Program-made: the position numbers and the translations under genes | The notes under the pieces: model-generated | The model's database searches: none | Seen by the model: only the letters and a program-made list of their open reading frames with translations | What the model was told of the DNA's origin: nothing | From: JAIBBV01 sp044347745 | GTDB taxonomy: Bacteria > Bdellovibrionota_C > UBA2361 > JAFLCA01 | DNA: 64,000 nucleotides | Direction of reading: 5' to 3' | Assembly (NCBI GenBank): GCA_044347745.1 | Contig: JBIKUD010000005.1 | Location: forward strand, 44,512 to 108,511 | Part shown: piece after piece, positions 26,399-35,396 of the stretch | Position numbering within the stretch: the stretch's first letter is position 1 | How the letters are laid out: each line of letters begins with the position of its first letter

Positions 26399-27545
26399 GG
26401 CTGGTCCTTTTCTGCAGGCGCCGAATGCAATCGGCAAGACTTGAAGAAAATTGTGCAATATCCTCATCTCTCAGCTTTAGCCCAAGACTAATTCTGAGAC
26501 TGCTTCTGGCCGTTTCTTCATTTAGTCCCATAGCAAGAAGCACATGTGAGGGTTCAATTTTTCCAGAGGCACAGGCAGCGCCTGTTGAAGTGGCTATTCC
26601 GAGAAGATCGAGCGCAACAACAAGGTCATCTCCCCGTATCCCCGGGATGAACAAGTGTAAGGTGTTTGGAATGCAGGCCGCATCTGTGGTTAACCGTATC
26701 TCCGGAACTAGATTTTGCACTGTTTCTAATATGGTCTGCTTTTGTAAAACCCAAGTTGCCGTGCGCTCGGTAAGTTCGAGCCGCGCACGCTCGGCACAAA
26801 GGCCCATAGAAACGATACCAGGAAGATTTTCGGTGCCAGCTCTCAGACGTGACTCCTGTGGTCCACCGAGCAGGAATGGTTCAACAATTAAATCTGGGCG
26901 GCATATAAGCGCCCCGACACCAGGAAAAGATCCGAGCTTGTGCCCCGAAAGCGTCAGCATGTCGACGCCAAGCTCATTCCAAGAGAAGCCTAGTTTGCCA
27001 GCAGCCTGCACGGCATCTGTGTGGATTAAAATCTGTGGGTGGGCCTTTTTAAGGAGCGCCGCTATTTTGGCTATGGGCTGAATTACTCCTGTTTCGTTAT
27101 TGGCGTACATTATCGAGACCAGGCGAGTATTGGGAGTAATTTTCTCAAGTACCGATTCAACAGACACTATGCCAGCGCGATTAGGGAACACAAGCTGATG
27201 GCGTTTCTCAAATTCGGGGCTACTCAGTGTACCGAGTATTGAGGGATGCTCAATTGCAGAGCTAATAATTTGCCAATTGAGAAACTGTTTCGCTTGGCTT
27301 AAGGCAAGTAGATTGGCTTCGGTGGCGCCTGAGGTGAAAATGACCTTTGCCTTTGCGGGTGCCGAAACAAGCAGCCGCACTTGTTGCCTGGCTTCTTCAA
27401 TTAGTGCCCGCGCTCTCTGCCCACCGCTGTGAATTGAGCTGGGATTAAGAGCGCCCTCACAGAGGACCGAAACCTTGAGCCAAAGGTCATCTTGCACGCC
27501 CATGGTGGCGTTGGCATCAAATTGTAGCGGTCGATTTCGGCCCAT
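26385..27545 (-). CDS. Cysteine desulfurase (IscS/NifS family)
   Basis: 386 aa. PLP-dependent fold type I enzyme with PLP lysine Lys203 in LSGHKLGSFPGVGAL, ATEANLLAL near the cofactor, NNETGVIQPI, and active-site Cys325 in STGAACASGK. It liberates persulfide sulfur from cysteine. Translationally overlapped with mnmA, so sulfur for tRNA thiolation is the likely first role, with Fe-S assembly also possible. No iscU or iscA is adjacent. Whether it is IscS or a dedicated tRNA-thiolation paralogue cannot be told from here. Confidence 0.93.
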   Translation of the reverse strand: MGRNRPLQFDANATMGVQDDLWLKVSVLCEGALNPSSIHSGGQRARALIEEARQQVRLLVSAPAKAKVIFTSGATEANLLALSQAKQFLNWQIISSAIEHPSILGTLSSPEFEKRHQLVFPNRAGIVSVESVLEKITPNTRLVSIMYANNETGVIQPIAKIAALLKKAHPQILIHTDAVQAAGKLGFSWNELGVDMLTLSGHKLGSFPGVGALICRPDLIVEPFLLGGPQESRLRAGTENLPGIVSMGLCAERARLELTERTATWVLQKQTILETVQNLVPEIRLTTDAACIPNTLHLFIPGIRGDDLVVALDLLGIATSTGAACASGKIEPSHVLLAMGLNEETARSSLRISLGLKLRDEDIAQFSSSLADCIRRLQKRTSHAHL

Positions 27546-27621
27546 AGCGGGCTATTCTATTGAATTTATGGAAGAAAGTCGCCTCCTTGGGTGAGAAATA
27601 ATCAGCCCCAGAATATTAAGC

Positions 27622-27658
27622 AAAACCCCTTTAATTTCGAATAGCTAGATAGGGTTTT
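27622..27658. promoter_or_regulatory. Inverted repeat in the leader of the 106-aa protein gene
   Basis: AAAACCC (27622-27628) and GGGTTTT (27652-27658) can form a seven-base stem with a 23-base loop, 18 bases before the ATG at 27677. It could mask or present the start region or act as a protein-binding site. Confidence 0.3.
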
Positions 27659-27676
27659 CAGAATGGAAGTTTAGGT

Positions 27677-27997
27677 ATGCCTTCGGTAACTACACATAAC
27701 CTTGGAACTGTTGCCTCCCAGGTGACTCCCACCGCGCATTCCAACACACAAACTCAGGTAAGCTCCCCTGCCGCAAACTTAAACGCTGCCCAAGTAGCTC
27801 AGATAAGTAAAGTAGCCGCAGACCGGCAGACTATGAATCCAGCAAGAAGCGATACCTCAAGGGCGCCAAGCAAGATAAAACAAACCGAAGCCAACTACGC
27901 AGCTCAATCAAAAGGGGCAAAACGCGCGGAATCTAAGGTTGATCCAGAGACACGTTCAAGGCCTAAAGAAGATGGGCTGATGGATGTGGTAGCTTAA
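27677..27997 (+). CDS. Small disordered Ala/Ser/Gln-rich protein ending in MDVVA
   Basis: 106 aa. Low-complexity Ala, Ser, Thr and Gln with periodic basic residues; no Cys, Trp or TM segment. It is reminiscent of natively unfolded export substrates, but no family is recognised. The C-terminus GLMDVVA is close in style to the GVNLVA end of the 81-aa protein at 17444. The ribosome-binding site is weak (GGAAGTTTAGG). It stands alone between divergent and convergent genes. Coding status is supported by the clean frame and lack of an antisense alternative. Confidence 0.5.
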   Translation: MPSVTTHNLGTVASQVTPTAHSNTQTQVSSPAANLNAAQVAQISKVAADRQTMNPARSDTSRAPSKIKQTEANYAAQSKGAKRAESKVDPETRSRPKEDGLMDVVA

Positions 27998-28005
27998 GAC
28001 CAGTT

Positions 28006-29259
28006 CTACGGCTCAATTTTTGCCAGCTTAAGCTTTCGCAGAACAATTATACCCAGTACTAAGAATACAATATTAAGAGAAAGAGCAATTTGCTGACTCC
28101 CACTAAGCCATGAAATGAGTCCAAAGAGCGCTGGGCCTAAACTGCCCGCAATTCTTGCTGACAAACTAAAAAAGCCAAAAAACTCTCCACGCTGAGCAAT
28201 GGGGAAAAGGTGTGAGGCTAGAGTTCTTGCACTCGCCTGACCAGGACCGGAGAGGAGCCCACAAAAAGCTGAAATTGCGTAGGCAACTGGCAAGGGCGGA
28301 CTAGTTAGTAATGCTGCTAAAATGAGTATCCATCCAATAAGCGAAAACAGAAGAATTCTAAGCTCTCCAAACCGGGCTCCTAAGATGCCTGCAAGTAAGG
28401 TGGCTGGAAACCCGACTATCTGAAATATAAGAAAGAGGTAGGTAACCTCCGCAACTGAGGCCTTTAAGGTTACGTTAGAATAAATAGTGAAAAATGAAAA
28501 AATAGTAGAAAGCGCAACATAACTTAATCCGAATCCAAAAATGAGAATGAAGGAGTCGGGATATTTTTGCCTGAGAGTAAATGTAGCTTTGATGTCTTTA
28601 AAAATATTCTTCTGATTGAGGGCGGGGCTTGCGGGGATATGAGGCAAAAGAAAACTAGAGGGCAGAGCAAAAACAAAGAAAAATGCGGCGATAAGTGCAA
28701 AACAAATCAGATAAGACGTAAGATCGGCAGCAAAGCCTGCGCGATACAAGGGAAGAAAGGACAGCGAAACTACAATACCGCCCACATACCCAAGTGACCA
28801 ACCCAAGCCGGAAACAAATGCTCGCTGCTTAGGCGTGGTTACCTCTGGAAGATAACTATCATACAAAGTGCCGCTTAAGGTGTATCCCAGGTTTGTGATT
28901 ATCAGCAGCGTCGTGCAAGTGATAAGCCCTAACGTAGGTCCTATACTTAAAAATGCGGTGCCGGCGATGCATAACAAGGTTAAAAGCCGTAATAAGTGCA
29001 GTCTTAAGCCATAACGATCTGCGCTACGGCCTACGAGCGGCGATAATAATGCTGCAAGTCCCACCGACCCGCCGAATGCAAGCCCCCACCAAAGGTCTCC
29101 TCTTCCCCCACCCCCAGCAAGAAGTTCTCGGTAATACACAGGAAAAAGAAAAGTAAGGAAAAGAACGCCGTAAGCAGAATTAGCGAAGTCATAAAGGCAC
29201 CAAGCCCAAATTTGTCGGCCTTGATTGGATTTAATTGAGGGAACTAGGGTGCTGGGCAT
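28006..29259 (-). CDS. MFS transporter, UMF1/Atg22-like family
   Basis: 417 aa with about 12 hydrophobic segments. It starts with the family hallmark WAWCLYDFANSAYGVLFLTFLFPVYY and has the MFS loop motif VGRSADRYGLRLH between helices 2 and 3. The UMF1 family contains vacuolar amino-acid effluxers in yeast; bacterial members have no settled substrate. The stop lies nine bases from the stop of the 106-aa gene (convergent). Confidence 0.85.
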   Translation of the reverse strand: MPSTLVPSIKSNQGRQIWAWCLYDFANSAYGVLFLTFLFPVYYRELLAGGGGRGDLWWGLAFGGSVGLAALLSPLVGRSADRYGLRLHLLRLLTLLCIAGTAFLSIGPTLGLITCTTLLIITNLGYTLSGTLYDSYLPEVTTPKQRAFVSGLGWSLGYVGGIVVSLSFLPLYRAGFAADLTSYLICFALIAAFFFVFALPSSFLLPHIPASPALNQKNIFKDIKATFTLRQKYPDSFILIFGFGLSYVALSTIFSFFTIYSNVTLKASVAEVTYLFLIFQIVGFPATLLAGILGARFGELRILLFSLIGWILILAALLTSPPLPVAYAISAFCGLLSGPGQASARTLASHLFPIAQRGEFFGFFSLSARIAGSLGPALFGLISWLSGSQQIALSLNIVFLVLGIIVLRKLKLAKIEP

Positions 29260-29369
29260 AATGCGCCCAAAGTGTAGCGTGCCTGCTACACGGCAGTAAA
29301 GGGACCTTGCGCTCCACGCCCTCTTTCACTTCTTACGAAACATTTGACGCGTTTTTGCGAATAGAGGAT

Positions 29370-29744
29370 ATGCGGCGAGCTACGTTATTGCAGATTATAT
29401 ACAGCATTTTTGTGGGGCTGGGTGCACTCTTGTATAAGTTTCAAGCGCCCACTTCTATTGGTTATTCAATGAGTACGGCCTGCCTCCCCTCCCAAAATCA
29501 AGCAGAAGCTGCCTTTGCATGCGCTCATTTATGGGATCTTCGGGAGGCGACGCTTGCTGACTTACTTCTGATACCTGGTGTCGGAGATAATTTAGGGCAG
29601 CGCATACTCGCACACAGAGAGGATATTTTAGTGATGGGCGAGACTGAAGGCCTCCAGGCAGCTCTAGAGTCGATTCGAGGAATAGGCCCGAAAACCGCAG
29701 AGATGCTTCGGGGCTACCTAACGATAAAATCTAGCAAACAATAA
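29370..29744 (+). CDS. ComEA-like helix-hairpin-helix protein with one TM anchor
   Basis: 124 aa from the ATG at 29370, which has AGAGGA five bases upstream; a TTG at 29307 would extend it but lacks a site. N-terminal hydrophobic helix (about 6-22) followed by two helix-hairpin-helix motifs: LLLIPGVGDNLGQRIL and SIRGIGPKTAEMLRG. The architecture is that of ComEA-type DNA-binding proteins that sit on the membrane and draw in DNA during uptake, though other HhH proteins look the same. No com genes adjoin. Confidence 0.75.
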   Translation: MRRATLLQIIYSIFVGLGALLYKFQAPTSIGYSMSTACLPSQNQAEAAFACAHLWDLREATLADLLLIPGVGDNLGQRILAHREDILVMGETEGLQAALESIRGIGPKTAEMLRGYLTIKSSKQ

Positions 29745-29763
29745 AGGTGGGTGTGGTACGTGT

Positions 29764-30990
29764 CTATTTTGATTCTACTAATTTTTCATGCAGTACTCTC
29801 ACAGCTAATTCTGCATATTTTCGGGGCACCACAACGGATAATCTAATTTCACTACTCGCCGACATAATTACCTCTATGCCTTCAGTCGATAGGGTGTCAA
29901 ACAGGACCTGAGCGACATCGGTTGTCTGGCGAATTCCAATCCCCACTACTGAAATCTTAGCGATATTGCGGTCAATATGGGCCCCCACTGCCGAAAGTTC
30001 TGGGACTAATTCATCGCAAATCTGAAAGGCTAAAGAGCTTTTGTCATCAGGGGTTGTAAAACAAACGTCCACCCGATCATCACTAGAGGGTGTTTGAGAA
30101 ATAAGATCTACCGCTATCCCTTTTTTGCCGAGCTCGGCGAATATTTTTGAGAGCGCTCTAGCGCCACCAGGTATACCTTGGAGACGAATACAGGCCTCAT
30201 CAGACCGCGAAGCTACCCCAGTCACTAATGCATTTTCCATAGGCGAACGCTCCGAAACCACCCAAGTGCCCGCACCCGGATGAAAGGAAGATAATGTAAC
30301 TAATGGCACACTAAATCGATGTGCAAAATGAACGCAGCGGGGATGTAGTACTTTGGCACCAACACTCGCCAGCTCCAGCATTTCTTCATGCGAAACTTCT
30401 TTTAGTTTTTTGGCTTGGGGGCAAATACGCGGATCAGCGGAATACACCCCGTCTACATCAGTATAAATATAGCAGGCCCGTGCTTTTAGTGCGGCTGCCA
30501 ATGCAACGGCCGTAATATCAGAACCTCCGCGACCAAGCGTGGTTGTGTCTCCTTGCGCTTCAATACCCTGAAATCCGGCAACGATGGCGACCTGATTATC
30601 ATTCAAAACTTGATTTAGTCTTCGAACATCTACCTCTTCGACTCGAGCTTCCATAAAATGAGAGTCGGTTTGAATCCCGGCCTGAGCACCGGTTAAGCTT
30701 AGGGAGCGGACTCCAAGTTCCTGTAAGGTAATCGCAAGAAGCGCCGTTGTTACTTGCTCACCGGTTGCAGCCAATGCATCAAGCTCTCGCGGGCTCGGCG
30801 AAGCGGCGCAGGCGTGGCCCAAGGCTAATAATCTATTGGTCTCGCCGGCCATCGCTGACACAACAACCACGAGCTTGGTTGATGGCTGTGCCTTTTTGAA
30901 ATCGAACACGAGCTCGGCTACCTTTCGGATTCGAGCAACATCTGCGACTGAGGTGCCGCCAAATTTTTTAACAACTATGGGTGATGCCAT
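29764..30990 (-). CDS. lysC: Aspartate kinase
   Basis: 408 aa. The kinase domain begins VVKKFGGTSVADVARI and has GRGGSDITAVALAAAL. Two C-terminal ACT domains (about 265-408) give feedback control by Lys or Thr. First step of the aspartate family (Lys, Thr, Met, diaminopimelate). The start overlaps the tsaE stop by 16 bp. It is the last gene of the ftsH-cdaA-glmM-nnr-tsaE run. Confidence 0.96.
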   Translation of the reverse strand: MASPIVVKKFGGTSVADVARIRKVAELVFDFKKAQPSTKLVVVVSAMAGETNRLLALGHACAASPSPRELDALAATGEQVTTALLAITLQELGVRSLSLTGAQAGIQTDSHFMEARVEEVDVRRLNQVLNDNQVAIVAGFQGIEAQGDTTTLGRGGSDITAVALAAALKARACYIYTDVDGVYSADPRICPQAKKLKEVSHEEMLELASVGAKVLHPRCVHFAHRFSVPLVTLSSFHPGAGTWVVSERSPMENALVTGVASRSDEACIRLQGIPGGARALSKIFAELGKKGIAVDLISQTPSSDDRVDVCFTTPDDKSSLAFQICDELVPELSAVGAHIDRNIAKISVVGIGIRQTTDVAQVLFDTLSTEGIEVIMSASSEIRLSVVVPRKYAELAVRVLHEKLVESK

Positions 30991-31448
30991 GTTTTCTGCA
31001 CACGCTCGGTAATTTCTGGCTCAAAGCCTATCATGGTGACGCGGCGGTCTAAAGGAGTTTGCGAATCAAATGTATACTCAAAATGCAACAAATATAGGCA
31101 TTGTTGTAAAACTTCTGGGCATTTCTCAGGCCATTCAATAAGACGAATGGTGTTATCTGGCGCCGGATCAAGTAGTTCTTCAGGAGCTGAATTGCAGCGG
31201 TACAGATCCCAGTGTTCAATTACCAGTTTTGGCCTCTCATACACATGCTGCAGCACATACGTAGGCGAAGAAACTGGATCGCCGATACCCATTTCCGCGC
31301 ACAAGGATCTGACAAAGGTAGTTTTTCCACTACCAAGATCTCCTTTGAGACCTAGCTGTATCGGGGCCTTGAGATGGGCCGCTACCAATGCAGCAAAACG
31401 AGCAGTACTCGCTACATTTGGAAGCGCAAACGTGACACCACTATTCAT
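30975..31448 (-). CDS. tsaE: tRNA t6A biosynthesis ATPase TsaE
   Basis: 157 aa from ATG 31448, overlapping the preceding stop by eight bases; a start at 31484 inside nnr is less likely. Walker A is GDLGSGKTTFVRSL, followed by SSPTYVL and the IEHWDLYR box typical of YjeE/TsaE. It partners TsaB and TsaD in threonylcarbamoyl-A37 formation. The position after a NAD(P)HX repair enzyme is a very common bacterial arrangement. Confidence 0.95.
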   Translation of the reverse strand: MNSGVTFALPNVASTARFAALVAAHLKAPIQLGLKGDLGSGKTTFVRSLCAEMGIGDPVSSPTYVLQHVYERPKLVIEHWDLYRCNSAPEELLDPAPDNTIRLIEWPEKCPEVLQQCLYLLHFEYTFDSQTPLDRRVTMIGFEPEITERVQKTWHHP

Positions 31449-33009
31449 ACAGAACCTGTTCCCATACTTTGGGAATAGTCTCAATCAAATCATGGGCTCG
31501 TAGGGGGCAAACACCCTTGAGCAATAACTCTCGAGCGGTCTCAAAGTGAAGTAACACTCCCAACCCTGCCGCTTGGGTGCTTGGAATATGCTGGGCCCGT
31601 AAAGCCGCTATAATTCCAGCAAGGACATCGCCGCTTCCTGCGGTGGCCAAAAATGGAGAGGCATACGGACTTACATAGCCATGGGACTTTGAAAAAACAA
31701 TAGTGCCAGCGCCTTTTAAAACCCAAACAGCTTTAGCACAGGCCATCTGAGCCGCAAAACAAGCTTTGTAACGATCTCGTTGAATTTCTTCAGTTGTGTG
31801 CCCTAAAAGCCGCGCCAACTCGCCAGGGTGTGGAGTGCAAATAAGTTCGGGCAATTCAGAGTCTTTCAGTAAAGACAAGGCCGGTAAAGCATCAGCGTCA
31901 AGCACCACAGGAATGCTGAGTTTTGCGCACTCCTTTAAAACGGCGCCAGAATATTGAATTGTTTGTTTCTCATTTCCTAAGCCCGGACCCAATACCACTA
32001 CACTCGACTGCTGGAGAGCTCGTTTGGTTTGTGCAAGTGATTTTAGAGTTAATACGGTCTTATCTGCACATGGCACAATCATTATTTCTGGCCAGAGGTT
32101 AGGGTGCACTACTCCTGGTGAAAGTAAACGAACAATTCCAGCGCCACTCCGCAAACTGGCATGTGCTGCGAGAATAGCGGCCCCAGGCATTGAATGCGAA
32201 CCTCCGATGACCAGCACTTTACCAAAGCTCCCCTTATGCGCATCAAAACTTCGACGAGGAATAGGCGGAAATGATTGGGGCGTAAGCAGTTCAAAGTCGC
32301 AGTTGCCTTTTGTGTCTATGCCAATAGGGAGCGCATGCACCTCACCGCAAACAGCCCGTGAGGGAAATTGAAGTAGCCCGCGTTTTACGAGCTCAACACA
32401 TAGTGTCTGGTGTGCTTTGAAATGGGGCTCAAAAATCTCTCCAGTGTCCGCATGCATGCCAGTGGGGATATCAATTGCAATACGCTCGCTCGAGCTTGGC
32501 TCCAGCTCCCGACAGATATCTACGAGCTGTGCGAGAACACCACGGGGAGCCTGGCGTTGTCCTACCCCGAGCAGGGCATCAACTAAAACAGAAGAGCTAG
32601 CCAAAATCTCAGTAGCTGCATGCAAACTGTCCTGACTCTCGGCGCAGATATGTATGGGGAGCCCCGCCTGCTGAGCTTGCTCACGGGCAGTTTGAGCCTC
32701 AACACTGTTACTCGCAGCACTACTACAAATAACTTTCACCCTATAATTAAGCGAATGCAAAATGCGCGCAGCAACAAAGCCATCACCACCATTGTTTCCT
32801 GGTCCACACAATATGCATATGGTTCGAGCGGGCTGAGCTTTAAGAACATTTTCTCGAAGCCATTCTGCTACCGCCGAACCTGCGCGCTCCATGAGTACAG
32901 CGGCAGCCGTGCCACTGGTAATCGTCTGCGCGTCGAAATGTCGCATTTCGGCTTCACCAGGCAGTTTTTGGGTCGAGGGATCTCTGGGCGTTACAGAAAA
33001 ATTATGCAT
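31441..33009 (-). CDS. nnr: Bifunctional NAD(P)H-hydrate epimerase / ADP-dependent dehydratase
   Basis: 522 aa from ATG 33009 with AGGA upstream; a TTG at 33027 is an alternative. The N-terminal YjeF epimerase domain (about 10-225) has CGPGNNGGDGFVAARIL. The C-terminal dehydratase domain (about 230-515) is ribokinase-like, with KGSFGKVLVIGGS, DADALPAL, TPHPGEL and the ATAGSGDVLAGIIAAL box. It repairs damaged hydrated NADH and NADPH. Coupled to tsaE by an 8-bp overlap. Confidence 0.95.
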   Translation of the reverse strand: MHNFSVTPRDPSTQKLPGEAEMRHFDAQTITSGTAAAVLMERAGSAVAEWLRENVLKAQPARTICILCGPGNNGGDGFVAARILHSLNYRVKVICSSAASNSVEAQTAREQAQQAGLPIHICAESQDSLHAATEILASSSVLVDALLGVGQRQAPRGVLAQLVDICRELEPSSSERIAIDIPTGMHADTGEIFEPHFKAHQTLCVELVKRGLLQFPSRAVCGEVHALPIGIDTKGNCDFELLTPQSFPPIPRRSFDAHKGSFGKVLVIGGSHSMPGAAILAAHASLRSGAGIVRLLSPGVVHPNLWPEIMIVPCADKTVLTLKSLAQTKRALQQSSVVVLGPGLGNEKQTIQYSGAVLKECAKLSIPVVLDADALPALSLLKDSELPELICTPHPGELARLLGHTTEEIQRDRYKACFAAQMACAKAVWVLKGAGTIVFSKSHGYVSPYASPFLATAGSGDVLAGIIAALRAQHIPSTQAAGLGVLLHFETARELLLKGVCPLRAHDLIETIPKVWEQVLYE

Positions 33010-33078
33010 GGGTCCTATGTTACCCAAGTACCCTATGCTGAGCCAGTCGCATATTCGTCCGTGGCGGAAAGCAGCTTA

Positions 33079-34458
33079 CTAGAGCGTGCCAAGTTCCTGT
33101 TGAATTACCGCAGCTACATCCTCTGCATGTTTTTTGCAAAGCTGTTCGTCTCCACACTCGACCATAACGCGAAGCTTATTTTCGGTGCCTGAATATCGCA
33201 CCAATAATCTACCGCCGCTACCTAACTCTCGCTCTTTCGTTGCGATAACACTCCGAATGGGCTCTACCGAGGCTAGATCGGGCTTGTGGGTTACTGTTAC
33301 GTTAATGATTCGTTGCGGTAGTCTTATAAATCCGGACGTCAGTTCCGAAAGTGTTTTTTGCTCCCGCAGCATTACAGCCAGCACTTGTAAGGCCGTGAGA
33401 ATTCCATCTCCGCAGGTTGAGAGATCTCCAAAAATAGTGTGTCCTGATTGTTCCCCGCCAAGCTCAACTTTTCGCTTGAGCATTTCCTCCAGCACGTAGC
33501 GATCGCCAACCGGAGCGCGTACAAGCTGAATTCCCTGCGCTTGAAGCGCATGTTCCAGTCCGAGGTTACTCATGACCGTAGCGACTACCTGATTCGATTT
33601 TAGTTGACCACGCTTTTTTAAATCGAGCGCACACACTGCTAAAATTTGATCTCCGTCGATGATTTGCCCCTTTTCATCGATTAAAATAACCCGATCCGCA
33701 TCTCCATCAAGGGAAATACCGAGATCTAAATTATTCTCGATAACAAGCTTACTCGCCACTTCGGGATATAACGAACCTACTCCCGCATTTATGTTGCGCC
33801 CATTTGGGCTAATTCCCCTAGAAGTTACTTCAGCACCAAGCTCACTCAAGGTTTGCGGCGCTACGGTATAGGCCGCGCCATTGGCGCAATCAAAACCAAT
33901 TTTCAGGCCTTCAAGTGATAGTTCTCTCGGAAAAGTATTTTTGAGGTAGACTGTGTAGCGTCCGGATGCGTCATCAATACGAGAAGCTTTTCCAACCTCA
34001 GTCGCCGACGCTCCCTTTCCGTCAAGCATTCCTGGTTCAAGCAAGGACTCTATTTCAGACTCAATTTCATCTTGGAGTTTATATCCATCCGCACCAAATA
34101 TCTTAATGCCGTTATCTTCATATGGATTGTGCGAAGCTGATATTACTATGCCGGCATCCGCACGCATACTGCGCGTCAAATAGGCAACTCCTGGTGTTGG
34201 CAGCGGGCCAACGAGCCAGACATCTGCCCCCATCGAGGTGATACCTGCAGCCAACGCTGTTTCAATCATGTAGCCGGAAAGTCTTGTATCCTTGCCAATG
34301 AGAATTCGATGACGCCCCTTATTTCGCAAAAAAACTCGAGCAATAGCCTTACCAAAACGCACCAGCGTCTCTGGGTCTAAAGGTGTCGCATTCGCAACCC
34401 CTCTTACGCCATCAGTGCCAAAGTACTTGCGCTTAGTCGATTTGGTAGACTCTTCCAT
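33079..34458 (-). CDS. glmM: Phosphoglucosamine mutase
   Basis: 459 aa. Begins RKYFGTDGVRGVAN; phosphoserine loop VISASHNPYEDNG (Ser109); metal loop DGDADRVILID; sugar loop GGEQSGH; phosphate-binding RYSGTENKLRVM. Converts GlcN-6-P to GlcN-1-P for peptidoglycan and LPS. Twelve bases downstream of cdaR, completing the conserved cdaA-cdaR-glmM trio in which GlmM is known in Firmicutes to bind and inhibit CdaA. Confidence 0.97.
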   Translation of the reverse strand: MEESTKSTKRKYFGTDGVRGVANATPLDPETLVRFGKAIARVFLRNKGRHRILIGKDTRLSGYMIETALAAGITSMGADVWLVGPLPTPGVAYLTRSMRADAGIVISASHNPYEDNGIKIFGADGYKLQDEIESEIESLLEPGMLDGKGASATEVGKASRIDDASGRYTVYLKNTFPRELSLEGLKIGFDCANGAAYTVAPQTLSELGAEVTSRGISPNGRNINAGVGSLYPEVASKLVIENNLDLGISLDGDADRVILIDEKGQIIDGDQILAVCALDLKKRGQLKSNQVVATVMSNLGLEHALQAQGIQLVRAPVGDRYVLEEMLKRKVELGGEQSGHTIFGDLSTCGDGILTALQVLAVMLREQKTLSELTSGFIRLPQRIINVTVTHKPDLASVEPIRSVIATKERELGSGGRLLVRYSGTENKLRVMVECGDEQLCKKHAEDVAAVIQQELGTL

Positions 34459-34469
34459 ATTGCCTCATC

Positions 34470-35396
34470 TTACTGCTTTTTGCCGCTATTTCGCTCAACT
34501 AAGCCCGTGCGTTTTTTAACTTCAACAACCGAGGGGTTTACTACACTTAAGGAAATCCCTGCAGGAATGTCTACACCCACTTTGACGGTCTGTAGTGACG
34601 ACCCGGGTTGCGGTCGTACATACGGGATAATTTGCTCCTTAGTGATACGCTCAAGCGCATCACGGGAACCTGAGAGCTCCAAATCAACCCGATCGGGCTT
34701 AACGGACCATACCTCACCTGCGGCGGCGCGAACTTCAACTGATAGCTTTTCAAATCGTTTCGGCAACTGCACCGCGCGCACGCTGGCCTCAACTTCAACA
34801 GTGCTTGGCTCAATTTGAATATGAGCGCCTGCGGAGCGCAACTGCAAGGTCTTTTTAAATCCAGCGTTCACGCCTCTCAAATCTAAGGTTTCTGTTTCCG
34901 CCCTAAGCAGATCCTTAATTTCATTGCTTGGCCCCGTAAGCTGCACCTTATCTGGCTTCACCAGCAAGGACTCAAGCGCAAATCCCTCTTGAAGACTTCC
35001 TATTTTAGGAATGATTACTGGGGCAGTAATGGTACGCAGCGTATCGAAACGAATTTCAAGTTCAGATGGTTCAATCGACACAACTTGCACATCTGGCGGC
35101 AGCGATAAATCAGCACGACTTAATGTAGCCACGTAGCGATCGTCAACATCGTCGGGAAGACGCACTTTAAAGGTGGGTGGAGATGTTGCTATACGAGAAA
35201 CTAAAAACGATGGTCCACGTAAAGATACTTGAACCTGTAAAGATTGCGGCCCCACTACCATTTTGCTTGCGGGACTATTTCGAAGTTCCACAGGCACAAA
35301 AAAACTAAGTACGCTCGTGTTTCCCTCGCTACCAACAAAAAGCGCCAACAAAATGCCAATAATAAGCGAGAATATTTTTAAGCCAAGATTTTTCAT
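34470..35396 (-). CDS. cdaR: YbbR-domain protein, CdaA regulator
   Basis: 308 aa. One N-terminal signal-anchor helix (LKIFSLIIGILLALFVG) followed by about three YbbR repeats on the outer side (strands such as VPVELRNSPA, VIIPKIGSLQEGFAL, KRFEKLSVEVRAAAGE). Such proteins modulate the adjacent diadenylate cyclase. The ATG overlaps the cdaA stop by four bases (ATGA), so the two are translationally coupled. Confidence 0.88.
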   Translation of the reverse strand: MKNLGLKIFSLIIGILLALFVGSEGNTSVLSFFVPVELRNSPASKMVVGPQSLQVQVSLRGPSFLVSRIATSPPTFKVRLPDDVDDRYVATLSRADLSLPPDVQVVSIEPSELEIRFDTLRTITAPVIIPKIGSLQEGFALESLLVKPDKVQLTGPSNEIKDLLRAETETLDLRGVNAGFKKTLQLRSAGAHIQIEPSTVEVEASVRAVQLPKRFEKLSVEVRAAAGEVWSVKPDRVDLELSGSRDALERITKEQIIPYVRPQPGSSLQTVKVGVDIPAGISLSVVNPSVVEVKKRTGLVERNSGKKQ

